NCBI GenBank assembly: GCA_963675135.1 | Contig: OY776134.1 | Span: forward strand, 69,363,643 to 69,427,642 | DNA length: 64,000 nucleotides | DNA from: Galeopsis tetrahit | Lineage: Eukaryota > Streptophyta > Magnoliopsida > Lamiales > Lamiaceae | Direction: 5' to 3' | In this document: positions 23,341-35,325 of the stretch, piece by piece | Layout: the number at the start of each line of letters is the position of its first letter | Numbering within the stretch: the first letter of the stretch is position 1 | The notes under the pieces: generated by a model | Database searches by the model: none | What the model was told of the DNA's origin: nothing | Seen by the model: the letters and a program-made list of their open reading frames with translations, nothing else | Program-made: the position numbers and the translations under genes

Positions 23341-24539
23341 TATATTAATTTTTAAAATTTCAAAATGAAATGAGGTAATTTGACTATTGGAATACGGTAA
23401 GATTTAGAATATAGTACTAATATTTTTCATTTTGATTTTGAGCAATACAAGGGCCAAATTCTCTTGTGATACTTGAAAAGGGTACGTATGGCAAAAAGGC
23501 ACTGGAATGGTCACTTTTGCAATGGAAATTCTTGTTCAAAGTTGACACAGGATATTCTGCCACCTAGTTTTGTATATAATGAGAATTAATTATATATTGC
23601 TTTTCTATAATTGGTAATAAGTTGAGTATGCTAAAGTTGATTTTGTATAAGTATATATTCAAAGGCATATCAAAGATCTCGTGTTGTTTTCAGTGATTTA
23701 TAGTATATTCTGAGGATTTTAATGTTGGGGGATATTAATTCCCTTTTCGTTATTTAGCCTAGTTTCTTGACCAGGTTCAGACATTTCATGCAGTTTGAAA
23801 GCTTTATTTCTATGTGCATACTTGTAATCTTCTCCTTCACCTGTTTTCTTTGACGTCCTTTTGACAACACTAACGTCTTTAAGTGCGGTAAAATTACATA
23901 TCAGGAACGGACCCAGAGTTCGAGTTTAGGGTTGCCGGATAAAAATGTTAAACACACACGAAATGATGATAAACAAAAAAAATTGTTTGTGCATTAATTG
24001 TGTCGTTTAGTATTAAGAATTTTAAAAATGACCAATAATTGAAAAAATGAACACTCAAGTTATTAAACAATAAAAATATTATTTATTACTTTCTCAGTCC
24101 AGGATAACTTGCATAGTTTGACCAACACATTTTTTTAAGATAAATGAGGAGTGCTTTAGGTGATTTGTATGGAAAAAATGAGTGACAATTTTGAAAATAA
24201 AACGATGTTGTGAATTTATTAATTTTGTGGGGTATTTACATATTAAGAGTGTGCAAATAATTTTGGGATAGAAAAGTGTACAAATATATGATACTACTCT
24301 AATTTAGTGAAATTGCATTGTTCATAATTTGAAAAGTTAATTTAAAATTAATGTTTAGATTGAAATGAAATAATTAGAAGATCAATAATCTTACCCTCCC
24401 CTTTGACAATAAATCATAACAATAAATCACATGAATATGAGATAATGTGGAAAAATGATCTCGAATCATAAACACACAAACCAAACTACAGACTAAATGA
24501 GATAAAACAATCAAATCATAATCTAACAAACCAAACTAA
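23341..24539. other. spacer with an orphan MIR395-type promoter motif
   Basis: No gene or hairpin was found. On the minus strand at 23767-23780 it reads TGAACCTGGTCAAG, like the core of the MIR395 promoters, followed by TTTCATGCAG-type sequence. The nearest hairpin downstream is B3, 3 kb away. Confidence 0.35.
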
Positions 24540-25282
24540 GCCTTAGATTGTGTTAAAATATAAGATTTTGTGAAATACAATGTGACAGACCACAAAGTTT
24601 AGATTGTCTTCGAAAGACTGTTAAAAAAAAAGTTCAGTCACAAATCAGAAGTTTGAATCGTATAATTAGATTTAATTAAATATATGAAATTACAAGTTAT
24701 AAAGTAAAAAATAATTACATTTGCAATCTTTCAAAGTTATCAAATTAGATTATAAATTACCAATTTATTCTTACATGGAGTTACCATGCCCGAATAAGGT
24801 ATGATAATCATGTTTTCTTAATTTAATACTATACAAAATGTGCTTTAATTTGCTCTATATTTAATTTACACGATAATATACGACTATTGCATTAGCGGTT
24901 GCAGTTTTAGTACGTGATAAACAATTAGCATTCGAGTGACACCCAATTGCATAATTGAACTAAAATTTTAAATTGATTTTAATTTGGTAGATTAAAAATT
25001 CAGTTGAAATTATATCAAAATCACTTAAATTCAATTGCATACACAAATTTGTCTTCTTTAATTAGTTGTAAGTATAATTTAACTGCTAAGTTTTTGTGTC
25101 AAATATACTTTAACTAAACGCTATTTTTTTAAAACAATAGTTCCATGATTTTTTTATCTTTTATAAAATGATCCTAAAAAAGTTAAATGTATCAATGTAG
25201 TTCTATTTTTTTTATAATTTTTTCTATTTTGATCCCAAAAGGTTAAATGTTCAATTTAGTCCCAAAAAAATTAAATGTAATT

Positions 25283-25452
25283 GTAAAAAAAAAGGACTAA
25301 ATTGGTACATTTAACTTTTTTGGGACCAAAACAGAACAAATTGCAAAAAAAAAAAAAAAGGACTAAATTGATATATTTAACTTTTTAGTACCAAAACAGA
25401 AACAAATTGTAAAAAAATGGGACTAAGTTGGTACATTTAGCTTTTTTGGGAC
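25283..25452. repeat. three tandem units of ~65 bp
   Basis: GGGACTAA-GTTGGTACATTTA followed by CTTTTTTGGGACCAA recurs three times with minor changes. A partly inverted copy precedes it at 25150-25280, so the block can fold back. It is in copy 1 of the duplication only. Confidence 0.65.
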
Positions 25453-26505
25453 CAATATTTTATTTTAAAAAAAGTTAAAATTAGTTATGAAATTAAATTG
25501 ACTTATATCATCATTTAATTATTGCATTTATTTTTCTTGTTGTTGGTCATATTAGTATAGATCGAACTAATTTTGGGATTGAACATAGTATGAAGGATCT
25601 TTTAGATGCACACGTTCCTTCAGAAGGACGATTGGGACGTGGGCATAAGAGTTTTTATGATATAATTAACAATTAGCTTTATTTTCAATTAGACCTTGCT
25701 CTAACTTCTTTAAGAGGGATTATTACCCTTCTTGGTAGCTCAACTCATGTACTCTTAAAAAATTGCACCCCCCATGACTCTAATTAGCCCATATGACCTC
25801 AAATTAAGATAAGACATTTTATTATTAATAGTAAATTAATTAATATAATAATAAAATATTATATATATATCTTTAAAAATATATTCAGACGTGCTTAGTC
25901 CATTTTGGATTAAATCTCACTTGTTTCAAGTTTGATATTTCATGTTTTAGTGTTTGAAATCTTTAGAGAATAGTGAGAATCACTCCTTGAACAAAAAAAA
26001 TTGTCAGAGATTTAAAAACAAAGAAAAAGTGACCCTTCCTCTTCACTTGACTTTGAAAATACCCCTTAATCCACTATTTGTTGACACACATAATTTTTAA
26101 AATGAATCTTAACGCTTTTAATAATTATTAAAAAATTTAAAAATCAGAAAATTGAATATATATTGGAACATGAAAAGTATGATTTAAACTAAGTTCAACT
26201 ACCCTCTCAAAAAAGTGATCATTCAATGGAATAGTGGATTTCCAGAACATGCCCAATTACATGTTTCCCAAATTGAGGTGGGAAAAACCCTAACTTTATA
26301 ATGGACTTAGCTCAAAATTGCATCATTAAGATTTTACTTTGATCAATCAAACTGATAAAAAAAATTCTAAAAAAAAAAAGATTTTCCAAATTTGCTTCAT
26401 ACCCCCAATTAAGTGTCCGAAATGCATCCACTGGGCAGTTGATCAATTTGGAGATCAAAACTAAGATGAAAAATGTGTAAGTATAATCATCATCGATCAC
26501 ATGGT

Positions 26506-26604
26506 ATCAGCCGAGCCCAGGAGTTCCCCCAAACACTTCACGTAAACCAACGAATTAATTAGCGACACGAGAAGAGTTTGCAGGGAACTCTAGGGAACAT
26601 CTGA
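26506..26604 (-). ncRNA. MIR395 hairpin C1 (single)
   Basis: Mature core TGAAGTGTTTGGGGGAACTC at 26521-26540, preceded by G on the minus strand. Star side GAGTTCCCTGCAAACTCTTC at 26571-26590. The loop (GTCGCTAATTAATTCGTTGG) differs from groups A/B/E, so this is a separate MIR395 lineage. Stem borders ATCAG/CTGA pair. Confidence 0.88.
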
Positions 26605-26649
26605 AATAGAAATTACTACTCATATTTTTGTTCAATGTTGGTGCTATGA

Positions 26650-26750
26650 AGAGGCCTTTTATAGGGTTTTTTCCTCCATCTCGATCATACTTTAGGGCAA
26701 ATGAATTTTGGTGCCTATAGAATTTTTGATCCAAAATGAACCTAGACAAG
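26650..26750 (-). promoter_or_regulatory. MIR395 C1 promoter
   Basis: On the minus strand CCCTATAAAAGG gives a TATA box at about 26656-26664, ~60 bases before the hairpin. The plus strand at 26737-26748 reads TGAACCTAGACA, fitting the GAAYCTRGAC core of the UPE-box, in inverted orientation to the gene. Confidence 0.55.
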
Positions 26751-26939
26751 ATTGTTGGGAAGATGAAATGTAAAAGAGAATCATATTCACTTCATTTTCA
26801 CTGCCTCTTTTTTTCACATGGGATCTTCTTTGATTCAATTGAGACACATATATATTTCCACAGTAGACACAGTGGAATTAATATACAAAAATTAATTTTC
26901 AACCTCTCTACAAATTTATACTTTTAGATGAGACATAAT

Positions 26940-27010
26940 TATTTCATGATATCAGAGTTATAAGGCTCACGCCCACATGTTCTAGGTTTGATTCCTGCTG
27001 AAAGCAACTC
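26940..27010. repeat. tRNA-like SINE fragment (weak)
   Basis: TATCAGAGTTATAAGGCTCA followed by GGTTTGATTCCTG resembles a tRNA-derived box A/box B pair, but no cloverleaf closes. Possibly a SINE head. Confidence 0.3.
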
Positions 27011-29669
27011 CACCCATCGTTTGAACAAGCTAAGTCTCTTGATCTTTTTCGAGTCCCTATGTTTAAGTTGTTTCAGAAAAAAAAATGGCATGATCATTGT
27101 GTAATATAGTATATATTTCCTCCGTTCCATGATTTCTTTTACATGTGAAGTAACACACAAAATAAGAAAAGTGAATTTAGTGGGAATTTTGAGGAGTAAT
27201 TTTATAAATATTTATGTATAAAATAAAAAAATTAGTTGCCTTTTGTGTATATGTGGAGAAAAAAATTGATGACCTTTGTATAAAATTTAGGATATTGTGA
27301 GGGTCATAAAATTTATAAAGAGTTTTTCATGTTTAAAGCATTAGGGTGTGAAAGTAATTGTGGGATTGAGGGAGGGTTTTTTTTTTTTTTTTAAATGGTA
27401 ATCTTATTGTCAAAATTGTGTTTAATTAATTAATGGTATAAAAGTAAAAACAAACTTTTAATAAGATTAAATTTTCAAATTCATTATTTAATTAATTCTT
27501 GCTGTTCAATTGGTCTGTATACAGGACGTATTTTGGAAAAGGTAATGTAAATTACCTTAGAACATATTTTGAAAAATTGAAAAATTTAAAGAATTTAAAA
27601 TGAAATCGATTTAAGTTGCAACACGTATTTTAAAATTTTCCCAGAAAACATTTAAGGGTCAATATGAAGAAACAATTGGAAGCAAATGACATTTCGAAGA
27701 TAAGATTAGATTGGGTTATAATGTAAGATTGTGTGAAATACAATGTCACGGACAACAAAGTTTAGGTTGCCTTCCGAAAGACTGTATTATTTTTCTTTTT
27801 CCGTCACAAAGCAGAAAGTTTGGATCGTATAATTAGATTTAATTAGATATATGATATTACAAGTTATAAAGTAAAAAAAAAAATTACATTTGCAATCTTT
27901 CAAGGTTATCAAATTTGATTATAAATTTCAATTAATTGCAATTTTTAAAAGAGTGTAATATAATTTAATTTAGAATGTAAAAAAATTACATCTACAATTA
28001 GAATTTAGAAAGTAAAAAAAAAAAAACATTTACAATTCTTAAAAATTACTAACTTTGCGTAGAATCTTGGACACACTGTTTAAGAAAAAAAGTGTAATAT
28101 ATGATTAAAGTGTTGAAGGATAGTTTTGAATTTTTTTTTAATATAAAAAGTAAAAAAAAATTTTAATATAAAAAGTAAATAAATTGGTTATATTGTGAGG
28201 TGGTTATTGTTAGAATTAATTTTATTTTTTTGGTATGCAAATTTTTGTGAGATAAATTAAATAGAAAAGTTGAATTTTTTTGTTTGATTGAGAGAGTATA
28301 ATTTAATCAATTAAAAAATTATGAAAGAAATTAATCAATTTTTATTTTTTAAAATATGATCAAATATGTAGGTGGCCGAGGTTGCTGCTATAAAGAACGT
28401 GGTTTTTGTGGTACGTTACGCATAGTTTTGCAGAAATAAATTAAAAAATGAATAACCAATTTGGATTCTTTATTTAATATTATAAACAAAATATGCTTTA
28501 CTTTAATTTGCTTTATATTTCATTTACACAATAATTAATATACGAGTATTGCATTAAGTTTTATATATACGTGATAAACAATTAAGGTGCCACAAAATTT
28601 CGGGTCTAATATCTTAATAAACTTATTTATTTTAACATTTTAATTTAATTAGCCGTATTATAATTTAACTGCTAAGTTTTTTTTTTTAAACAATTAATAA
28701 AGATAGACTTTAAATAAAAATAAATCTAATTAACCCATGACCTCAAATTAAGATAGACATTCTGTTATAAATAGTAAATTAATATGTTAATAAAATATTA
28801 GAAATTCCCTGTGTCCCAATTTAGATTCACCATATACATATACAAATACAAAAAAAAAAAAAAAAAAAAAAAAAAGGATATTCCAAATTAGATTAATCAT
28901 TTCTTAATTTGACAATAAAATATTTTTTTCCTCTAATTTTACTCTTTTAATATTAATAAACAAGTCTCACATTAAATTAAGTATATATAGTAAATGATGA
29001 ATCTAAATTGAGACAGAGGAAGTATATATCTTTAAAAATATGTTCATACTGCCTTGGTTCATTTTGGATTAAATCTCACAAATTCCAATTTTGATGTTCC
29101 ACGTTTTAAAATTTTTGCAATCTTTAGAGAATAGTGAGAATCACTCCTCAAACTCAAAAATTGTGTAAGATTAAAAAAAAGGGGGATCCTTCTTCCTCTT
29201 GACTTTGAAAATACCCCTTTATCCACTATTTGTTGACACACATAATTTTTAAATCAATTTTAACGATCATAATAATTAAGGCGACACGTATTAGAAATTC
29301 AGAAACTTAAAAAATTAAATATATAATAGAACATGAAAAGTATGATTTAAACTAAGTCTAATTACCCTTTAAAAAAATTGATCATTCAATGGAATAGTGG
29401 ATTTCCCCAATTACATGTTTCCCAAATTGAGGTGGGAAAAACCCTAACTTTATAATGGACTTAGCTCAAAATTGTATCATTAAGATATATTTTTCTTTGA
29501 TCAATCAAACAGTATACTGAAAAAAAAAATTCTAAAAAAAGGTTTTCCTAATTTGCTTCATTACCCCAAGTGTCCAAAATACATCCGCTATGCCACTTGA
29601 ATTTGGAGATCAAAACTAAGATGAAAAAAAATGAAAATTTATAGGTATAATCATCATCGATCACATGGT

Positions 29670-29763
29670 ATCAGCCGAGCCCAGGAGTTCCCCCAAACAC
29701 TTCACGTAACTAATTAATTAGCGACACGAGAAGAGTTTGCAGGGAACTCTAGGGGACATCTGA
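29670..29763 (-). ncRNA. MIR395 hairpin C2 (single)
   Basis: Mature core at 29685-29704 with 5' G, star side at 29730-29749, near-identical to C1 apart from a six-base shorter loop. It is a product of the 3.1-kb tandem duplication. Confidence 0.88.
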
Positions 29764-29811
29764 AATAGAAATTAGTACTCATATATTTTTGTTCAATGTT
29801 GGTGCTATGAA

Positions 29812-29910
29812 AGAGGCCTTTTATAGGTTTTTCCAACATCTCGATCACACTTTAGGGCAAATGAATTTTGGTGCCTATAGAATTTTTGATCCAAAATGAA
29901 CCTAGACAAG
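29812..29910 (-). promoter_or_regulatory. MIR395 C2 promoter
   Basis: Minus-strand CCTATAAAAGG (about 29817-29827) is the TATA box and TGAACCTAGACA lies on the plus strand at 29897-29908, as in C1. Conservation of both through the duplication supports a regulatory role. Confidence 0.55.
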
Positions 29911-30275
29911 ATTGTTGGAAAGATGAAATGTAAAAGAGAATCATATTCACTTTCAATTGAGACACACACATATATCATACTGAATTAATACATATAAAGA
30001 TAACCAATATTAATTCTCAATGAGTCTAGAAATAAGTTAATCATTACCTCGTTTTAAATAAACTCCCTCCGTAGAAAAATTTGAATCAAGCGCCCCGTAA
30101 AATTCAAAAAATCGAAACATGAATGATTAATTCCCAAAATACATGAACAAGCCATATTGATAGTGAATGCATTTAGGGAACACCTGATATATATATCATA
30201 CCTATTGTTAATACATTATCAATTTTGCTTACGTGTCGAATGCAAATTATTTCAATCTTATCCTTATTTTTAAGG

Positions 30276-30472
30276 TAAAGTCTACTATGCGCTCGAGTAC
30301 CCTAGTCCATGTTGCACTTTTCAGTTTTACTAACTTACACTTTTTTGGTAAATGGTGTTGCACTTTTCAATTATTACTAAAAATATTATTATACAGTTTA
30401 ATAATTGAAAAGTGCAACACCATTTACCAAAAAGTGTAAGTAAGTAAAACTGAAAAGTGCAACATGGACGCT
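30276..30472. mobile_element. long-hairpin MITE, copy 1 (partial)
   Basis: GTCCATGTTGCACTTTTCAG runs into TGGTAAATGGTGTTGCACTT, and the inverted copy follows after a short loop. The right outer end is missing. It belongs to the family also seen at 34999, 39315 and 53967. Confidence 0.75.
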
Positions 30473-30660
30473 TGTTCGTAGAAATGTCAACTCTTTGATT
30501 CATCATTTAGATAAGGTTTCTTAATCTTATTAAATGGTAATCTTATTGTCAAAATAGTGTTTAATTAATGGCATAAAAGTGAGAACAAACTTTTAATAAG
30601 ATTTAATTTTCAAATTCATTATTTAAATAATTTTTGGTATCCAATTGGTCTGTGTGTACT

Positions 30661-31306
30661 AAGAAAACTCATCTGGGGAACTACTGTATGTACCTGGACG
30701 CAATTGTGGGGAGTGTACATGCATCGAATGCGTTGGGAATTGGGATTATTATCTGCCGCTTCATATTAATAAATCTCACACAAGAGTGTATTGTCTGCCT
30801 CTTCCGTCTCGGAATAATTTTCACACGTTTCAATAAGAAAATAATGTATAATACGAAGTAGTTATAATAGGTAATAAATTTTTTATTTTATTATTTTAAT
30901 CTGTCCGTCTATAAATTTTTCATATTCTTTATGACGAATATTTACTTTTTCTCATCATTTATACTATATTTATTATTTAATTTTTTTTTAATTCATGTGT
31001 CAAAAAGTAACGAAAAACTTATATGCGGACGAACGGAGTAATAAGTAGAATTTTGAGGGATAATTATATAAACATTTATGTATAAAATAAAATTGCATTT
31101 TGTATAAAATTAAGGATATTGTGAGGGTCTAGTTTATAAAAAAAAAAAAATCATTTTAAAGGTGTAAAGGTTATTGTACAATTGTTCAAAAAAAAGTGTG
31201 AAAAGATTATTTTATTTTTTTTTGGTATGATTTCTCACAAATTATTTTTCATTGCTTCTTCCTTAATTTTTTGGAAAAACACCTTTAGTTGACTTGACAA
31301 AGTGGG
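30661..31306. other. intergenic, nothing recognised
   Basis: AT-rich with a degraded Stowaway-like end (GCGGACGAACGGAGTA near 31025). No gene supported. Confidence 0.45.
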
Positions 31307-31390
31307 ATTGCTCAAGTGGTTTAGAGCACCACTGATCCACTACCTAGGCATTAGATCTTGGGTTCGAGTCATGGGGAGGGAAAAAAGGTT
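31307..31390 (+). repeat. tRNA-derived SINE-like sequence
   Basis: GGGATTGCTCAAGTGGTTTA resembles a pol III box A and GGGTTCGAGTCATGGGG a box B, about 45 bases apart. The acceptor and anticodon stems do not pair well, so it is not a functional tRNA gene. A SINE head is the better reading. Confidence 0.4.
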
Positions 31391-31854
31391 ATTTTCTGAA
31401 TTTTTCGTTTTATAATTTATTTTCCATTTTATTTACTACTCCACTATTTTCTTTTTTGCTTTCTTTTGCCTAGAACTTTAACTTTTTAGTAATGTTTTTA
31501 CTCCTTGCATTTTTTATTTTAACTTTTACCCCTTGAATCTAATTATCGTTTTACTATGAAGGTGCAAAAATAAAGTAGAAAAGATTTTAGAAGTATGAAG
31601 AATATATGGGGAGATGACCACTTGAAAATTAATACCAAAGAATATTTTTTCCCATCCCTAGCCCACATAACTGACCAGATACAACATTTTTATTCATACA
31701 AAATTTAAAGAAATTGCAGTGCCAAATATATATAGAGAGAGAGGTATATAATGTGACCTGGATTTTATTCAAAATATATACGACGATGTGATATATTTTA
31801 AATGGTATAAATATCACTATTTGGATTAGTGGACACGATTTAATTATATGCAAT
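31391..31854. other. intergenic, nothing recognised
   Basis: AT-rich spacer between the SINE-like sequence and the TRIM. No gene or structured element was identified. Confidence 0.4.
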
Positions 31855-31859
31855 ATTAC

Positions 31860-32861
31860 TGTGAAGAATAAAAAACAAATCAAGTAAGATTATTAGTTAG
31901 AGTAGTTCATTGGTTAGTTGTAACTCATTTGTTAGTTGTAACTCCTCTTTTGTAAATCTCCCTCTATATAAGAGGAGAGATGATATTCAATTTGATATAA
32001 TTCAATTTCTATATTTTTGTATCATCTCAATATGCACTCTATACAATTTATTCTTGTTATGAAATTCCACATGGTATCAGAGCTGTGTATCGATTAATTT
32101 ATGATCGATTAAACATGTTCGTCGATCTAGGTATGTTTACGCAATTCGATTTGGATTTGGATTTATATCCTATTTTTTCTCTTTTCGAGATTTCTTCTTT
32201 ACGGGTTTTATGCTCGTGATTTTTTTTGGATTCGATTTTATCTTGATTCGAATTCTTGAAGTTCTATACTCATTTTTTTTAATTTCTTGAGTTTTATACT
32301 CATTTCTTTGCGAGTTTTATGCTCGTGAGTTTTATATTCGATTTCATGTTGATTTGGAATCGAATTCTCCAGAGTTCTATACTCAATCTAGTATTTTCTC
32401 TTCGTGTATATCACGATTCTATTTTTTTTTTTTTGAAATATTGGTGGAAATTTCACCATTGATTAGATGCATGGCTGCATCGTTTGTCTACTCTCTACAT
32501 CAACGTTCAAATGTTCAATTTGGTGTGAGATTCTATTCTCGAAGGCCACCTCTTCATTGCTGATATCATTGCACTCACATCGTGCTACTCGTAATGGTTT
32601 GGAGCTTTTTTTTAACAACAAGTTCAAGATGTGCTTGATTACCATCCATGTTCATCTTGTGGGAGGGTGTGAAGAATAAAAAACAAATCAAGTAAGATTA
32701 TTAGTTAGAGTAGTTCATTTGTTAGTTGTAACTCCTCTTTTGTAAATCTCCCTCTATATAAGAGGAGAGATGATATTCAATTTGATATAATTCAATTTCT
32801 ATATTTTTGTATCATCTCAATATGCACTCTATACAATTTATTCTTGTTATGAAATTCCACA
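31860..32861 (+). mobile_element. TRIM (miniature LTR retrotransposon), complete
   Basis: Direct LTRs at 31860-32071 (212 bp) and 32668-32861 (194 bp) both run TGTGAAGAATAAAAAACAAA to GAAATTCCACA. The flanking 5-bp duplication is ATTAC (31855-31859 and 32862-32866). A primer-binding site TGGTATCAGAGC (32072-32083), complementary to initiator tRNA-Met, follows the 5' LTR, and a purine tract GTGGGAGGG precedes the 3' LTR. The ~0.6 kb interior has no gag or pol frame. The 5' LTR keeps an extra ~18-bp TTAGTTGTAACTCA unit. Each LTR contains a TATATAAGAGG TATA box. Confidence 0.9.
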
Positions 32862-32866
32862 ATTAC

Positions 32867-34998
32867 ACATATTTTAAGATTTGCAATTTGCCCTTATACT
32901 ATCCGCTACCTAAGTTTTTTACCCACACATTCTTTCTTTCTTCTTCACGTTTTTACGTTGTTTCATATTTTCACGTTCTTTCATTTTCTCTTCCTCGCTT
33001 GACACTTTTAGAGTGGATTTTCACTACAATTTTTAATTTTCACGGATTCCACTTCTATGTTCACGTTCCTCTCTTGTATTCACGTTTTCCTTCTATTTCA
33101 TTTTGCGCGTGTTTGGAAAGTTGTGGTAGATACACGTATAAAACTCTTTGATTCAATTATCTGAACTCAAAATTAGGACTAAAATAGTGAAATTTGTATG
33201 TGCAATATTACACATAAGCGTCTCAGATTAGTGTGATCATGAGTTCCAATCATCAGAACGTGAAAGAGGTTAAAAAAAGCACAATATGTTATTAAGTATT
33301 TGCAATTTTGCATAATATAATAGGAAGAACTCTTTAATAAAAAAAATATACCTTTTCAGTGAAGTTGCAATTATAGATTTGCAATAATTATACACCATTA
33401 TCAGTATCACCGACTTAAGTACTCTTTTTTTTTTTTTTTTATTCTTTTTGTCAACTTAGAAAATGGTATAGCACGTTATTGAAAGAGCATGTAGCCATAA
33501 CTGGACCTATAAAGTCAACTGAGTTTTGGCCCAATTTTCATAAAATGCATATAAATAAATAAAAATGCTCATTACAATACATATATAATTAGTTGTTTTA
33601 AAAAAGAAAAAAAAATGACATAGTTTCTTTATATCCTAATTTATTCTCCAATTAAAAAAAAAAAATTATAACAATATATCAGTGTCCAATCAGATGTCAA
33701 TCATCAAATCGAATAATTCTAACAATTATATGTACGTAGCTAGTTTATTGGTATTTCACTGTACTGAATTTTTAACACGTGTCGTTCGCAATATTATAGA
33801 ACACTAATTATATTTAAATATAACATATGTCAATCGTTTATATAGTGAAATAAAACATGAAACACCGATCGAGATTATAACAAGTGATTTCATTTCTTTA
33901 AAACTTTTCTTTCAAGGATCTAATCTTCGCACTTGATTGATGATTTTGTCTGCTCTTTTTCTTCATACATCACATTTTCAATAGGATAAGAGATCGAGAC
34001 AGTTTACTTGAAACCATAATTAGTTAGAACATACTCTCTATGATGTAATTAAGAAAATGTATACTATATTGAAAATATTACTATTTCATTACAATTAAGT
34101 AATTTTAAAATAAAATAGCATATAAAGTTAAGTATTTTCTAAAATATGACACTTTACACGTTATACAATAGTACTTCATTACTCATTATTACAAAAACTT
34201 TTATAAACTTAATTTGAATATTTTATAAACTTCTATAACAAAAATAATTATTTAATTCATGCTTCTGTTTGACCTCAACTTGGTGTTATTAATTTGTAAT
34301 AAAAGCCTATATAGTGTTGGCACATCTACTCTAGAGTAGAGGGTAAATAATAATTTTCAGTTTCTTTTATTGTTTATTTTTTTAATTCTAATTTTTTTAA
34401 AAGGAAAACAACTAGTAAAATACTACTTCTATACACCACTTTATTTCTACCTTATTTTCACCTCAAATTTTAACATTTTTTATATAAACAATCAGATTTT
34501 TCTTAAATTTCGTGCTCAACTCAAATGAGTATTATAAAATTGATATTTATAAGTCAAGTTTACTCTAAAAAATATCCTTGTATTCCGATAAGACGAGTTC
34601 TTGCCCATCAGTAATATTACTATGTTTATAAAATAATATCATAATTCTTTTCTACACAATTTAGTGTGTTTGTAATTCGTATAATATGTTATAATATACC
34701 TGATAAGTGATACTCCCTCCATCCTGTAAAAGTTTGCTCAGATTTATTTTTGAGTTCACAAAATATATATTTATTATATTTAAATAATTAACTTTTGAGT
34801 ATTTTTTCTACTTTTTTATCAACAATATTTTTTACTCCTTATTCACATATATTTTTTATAATTAAAATATGATTTTTTTTTAAACATGTATAAAAATAAG
34901 TGAGCAAAATTTTACTGAACAGAAAAGTACTTCTAACCTCGATCTGTTCACATAAAATGTGCATGTTTTTCTTTTTGAATTATTGGTATCTAGAAAAA
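32867..34998. other. intergenic, nothing recognised
   Basis: AT-rich spacer. One Stowaway-like end (ACTCCCTCCATCCTG, 34713) and poly-T runs are the only marks. The 114-residue frame at 32807-33151 begins inside the TRIM LTR and resembles no protein. Confidence 0.45.
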
Positions 34999-35262
34999 GG
35001 GTTGGTCTGCTATGCACTCGAGTGCATGTTGTGCACCCTAGTCCGCACTTTTCAGTTTACTGACTTACACTTTTTGGTAAATGGTGTTGCACTTTTCAAT
35101 TATTAAACTGTATAATAATATTTTTAGTTATAGTGACTTACACTTTTTAGTAATATTGTATTGTACTTTTCAGTTTAATAACATACACTTTTTTTTAAAC
35201 CAGGGTGCACAACATGAACTCGAGTGCATACTACACTTTACCGTATGTTACCTAGAAAAAAG
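34999..35262. mobile_element. long-hairpin MITE, copy 2, at the PQQ gene promoter
   Basis: Starts GGGTTGGTCTGCTATGCACT and ends ...ACTACACTTTACCGTATGTTAC. CTAGAAAAA flanks it on both sides (about 34990-34998 and 35251-35259 region), suggesting a 9-bp duplication. It ends some 20 bases before the TATA box of the downstream gene. Confidence 0.75.
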
Positions 35263-35269
35263 AATTATC

Positions 35270-35325
35270 CGGTTATCCCTATATAAATACAAACATTTCT
35301 GGATAATCTAATTAATCATCCAAGT
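35270..35325 (+). promoter_or_regulatory. TATA box and short leader of the PQQ gene
   Basis: CCTATATAAATAC (about 35278-35290) is a good TATA box. The ATG at 35326 is only ~40 bases further, so the untranslated leader should be very short, perhaps 10-15 nt. Confidence 0.5.

Larger units (their letters stand above)
24540..27535. repeat. 3.1-kb tandem duplication, copy 1
   Basis: Matches 27712-30660 in the same order: the AATACAATGTGACAGACCAC region, the GTGATAAACAATTA region, the TTCATTTTGGATTAAATCTC-like region, hairpin C1, and TGGTAATCTTATTGTC at the end. The offset is 3.13-3.17 kb throughout. The copies differ by indels and substitutions, so the duplication is not recent. Confidence 0.75.
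27712..30660. repeat. 3.1-kb tandem duplication, copy 2
   Basis: Second copy of 24540-27535, carrying hairpin C2. It also holds a dispersed-repeat segment (27815-28130), a long poly-A run at 28850-28874, and near its right end a partial long-hairpin MITE (30276-30472). Confidence 0.75.

Noticed and set aside
31307..31390. tRNA gene
   Set aside because: Box A and box B words are present, but the acceptor and anticodon stems do not pair. A SINE head fits better.
32807..33151. 114-residue reading frame
   Set aside because: It starts inside the TRIM's 3' LTR and runs into low-complexity pyrimidine-rich DNA with no family resemblance.
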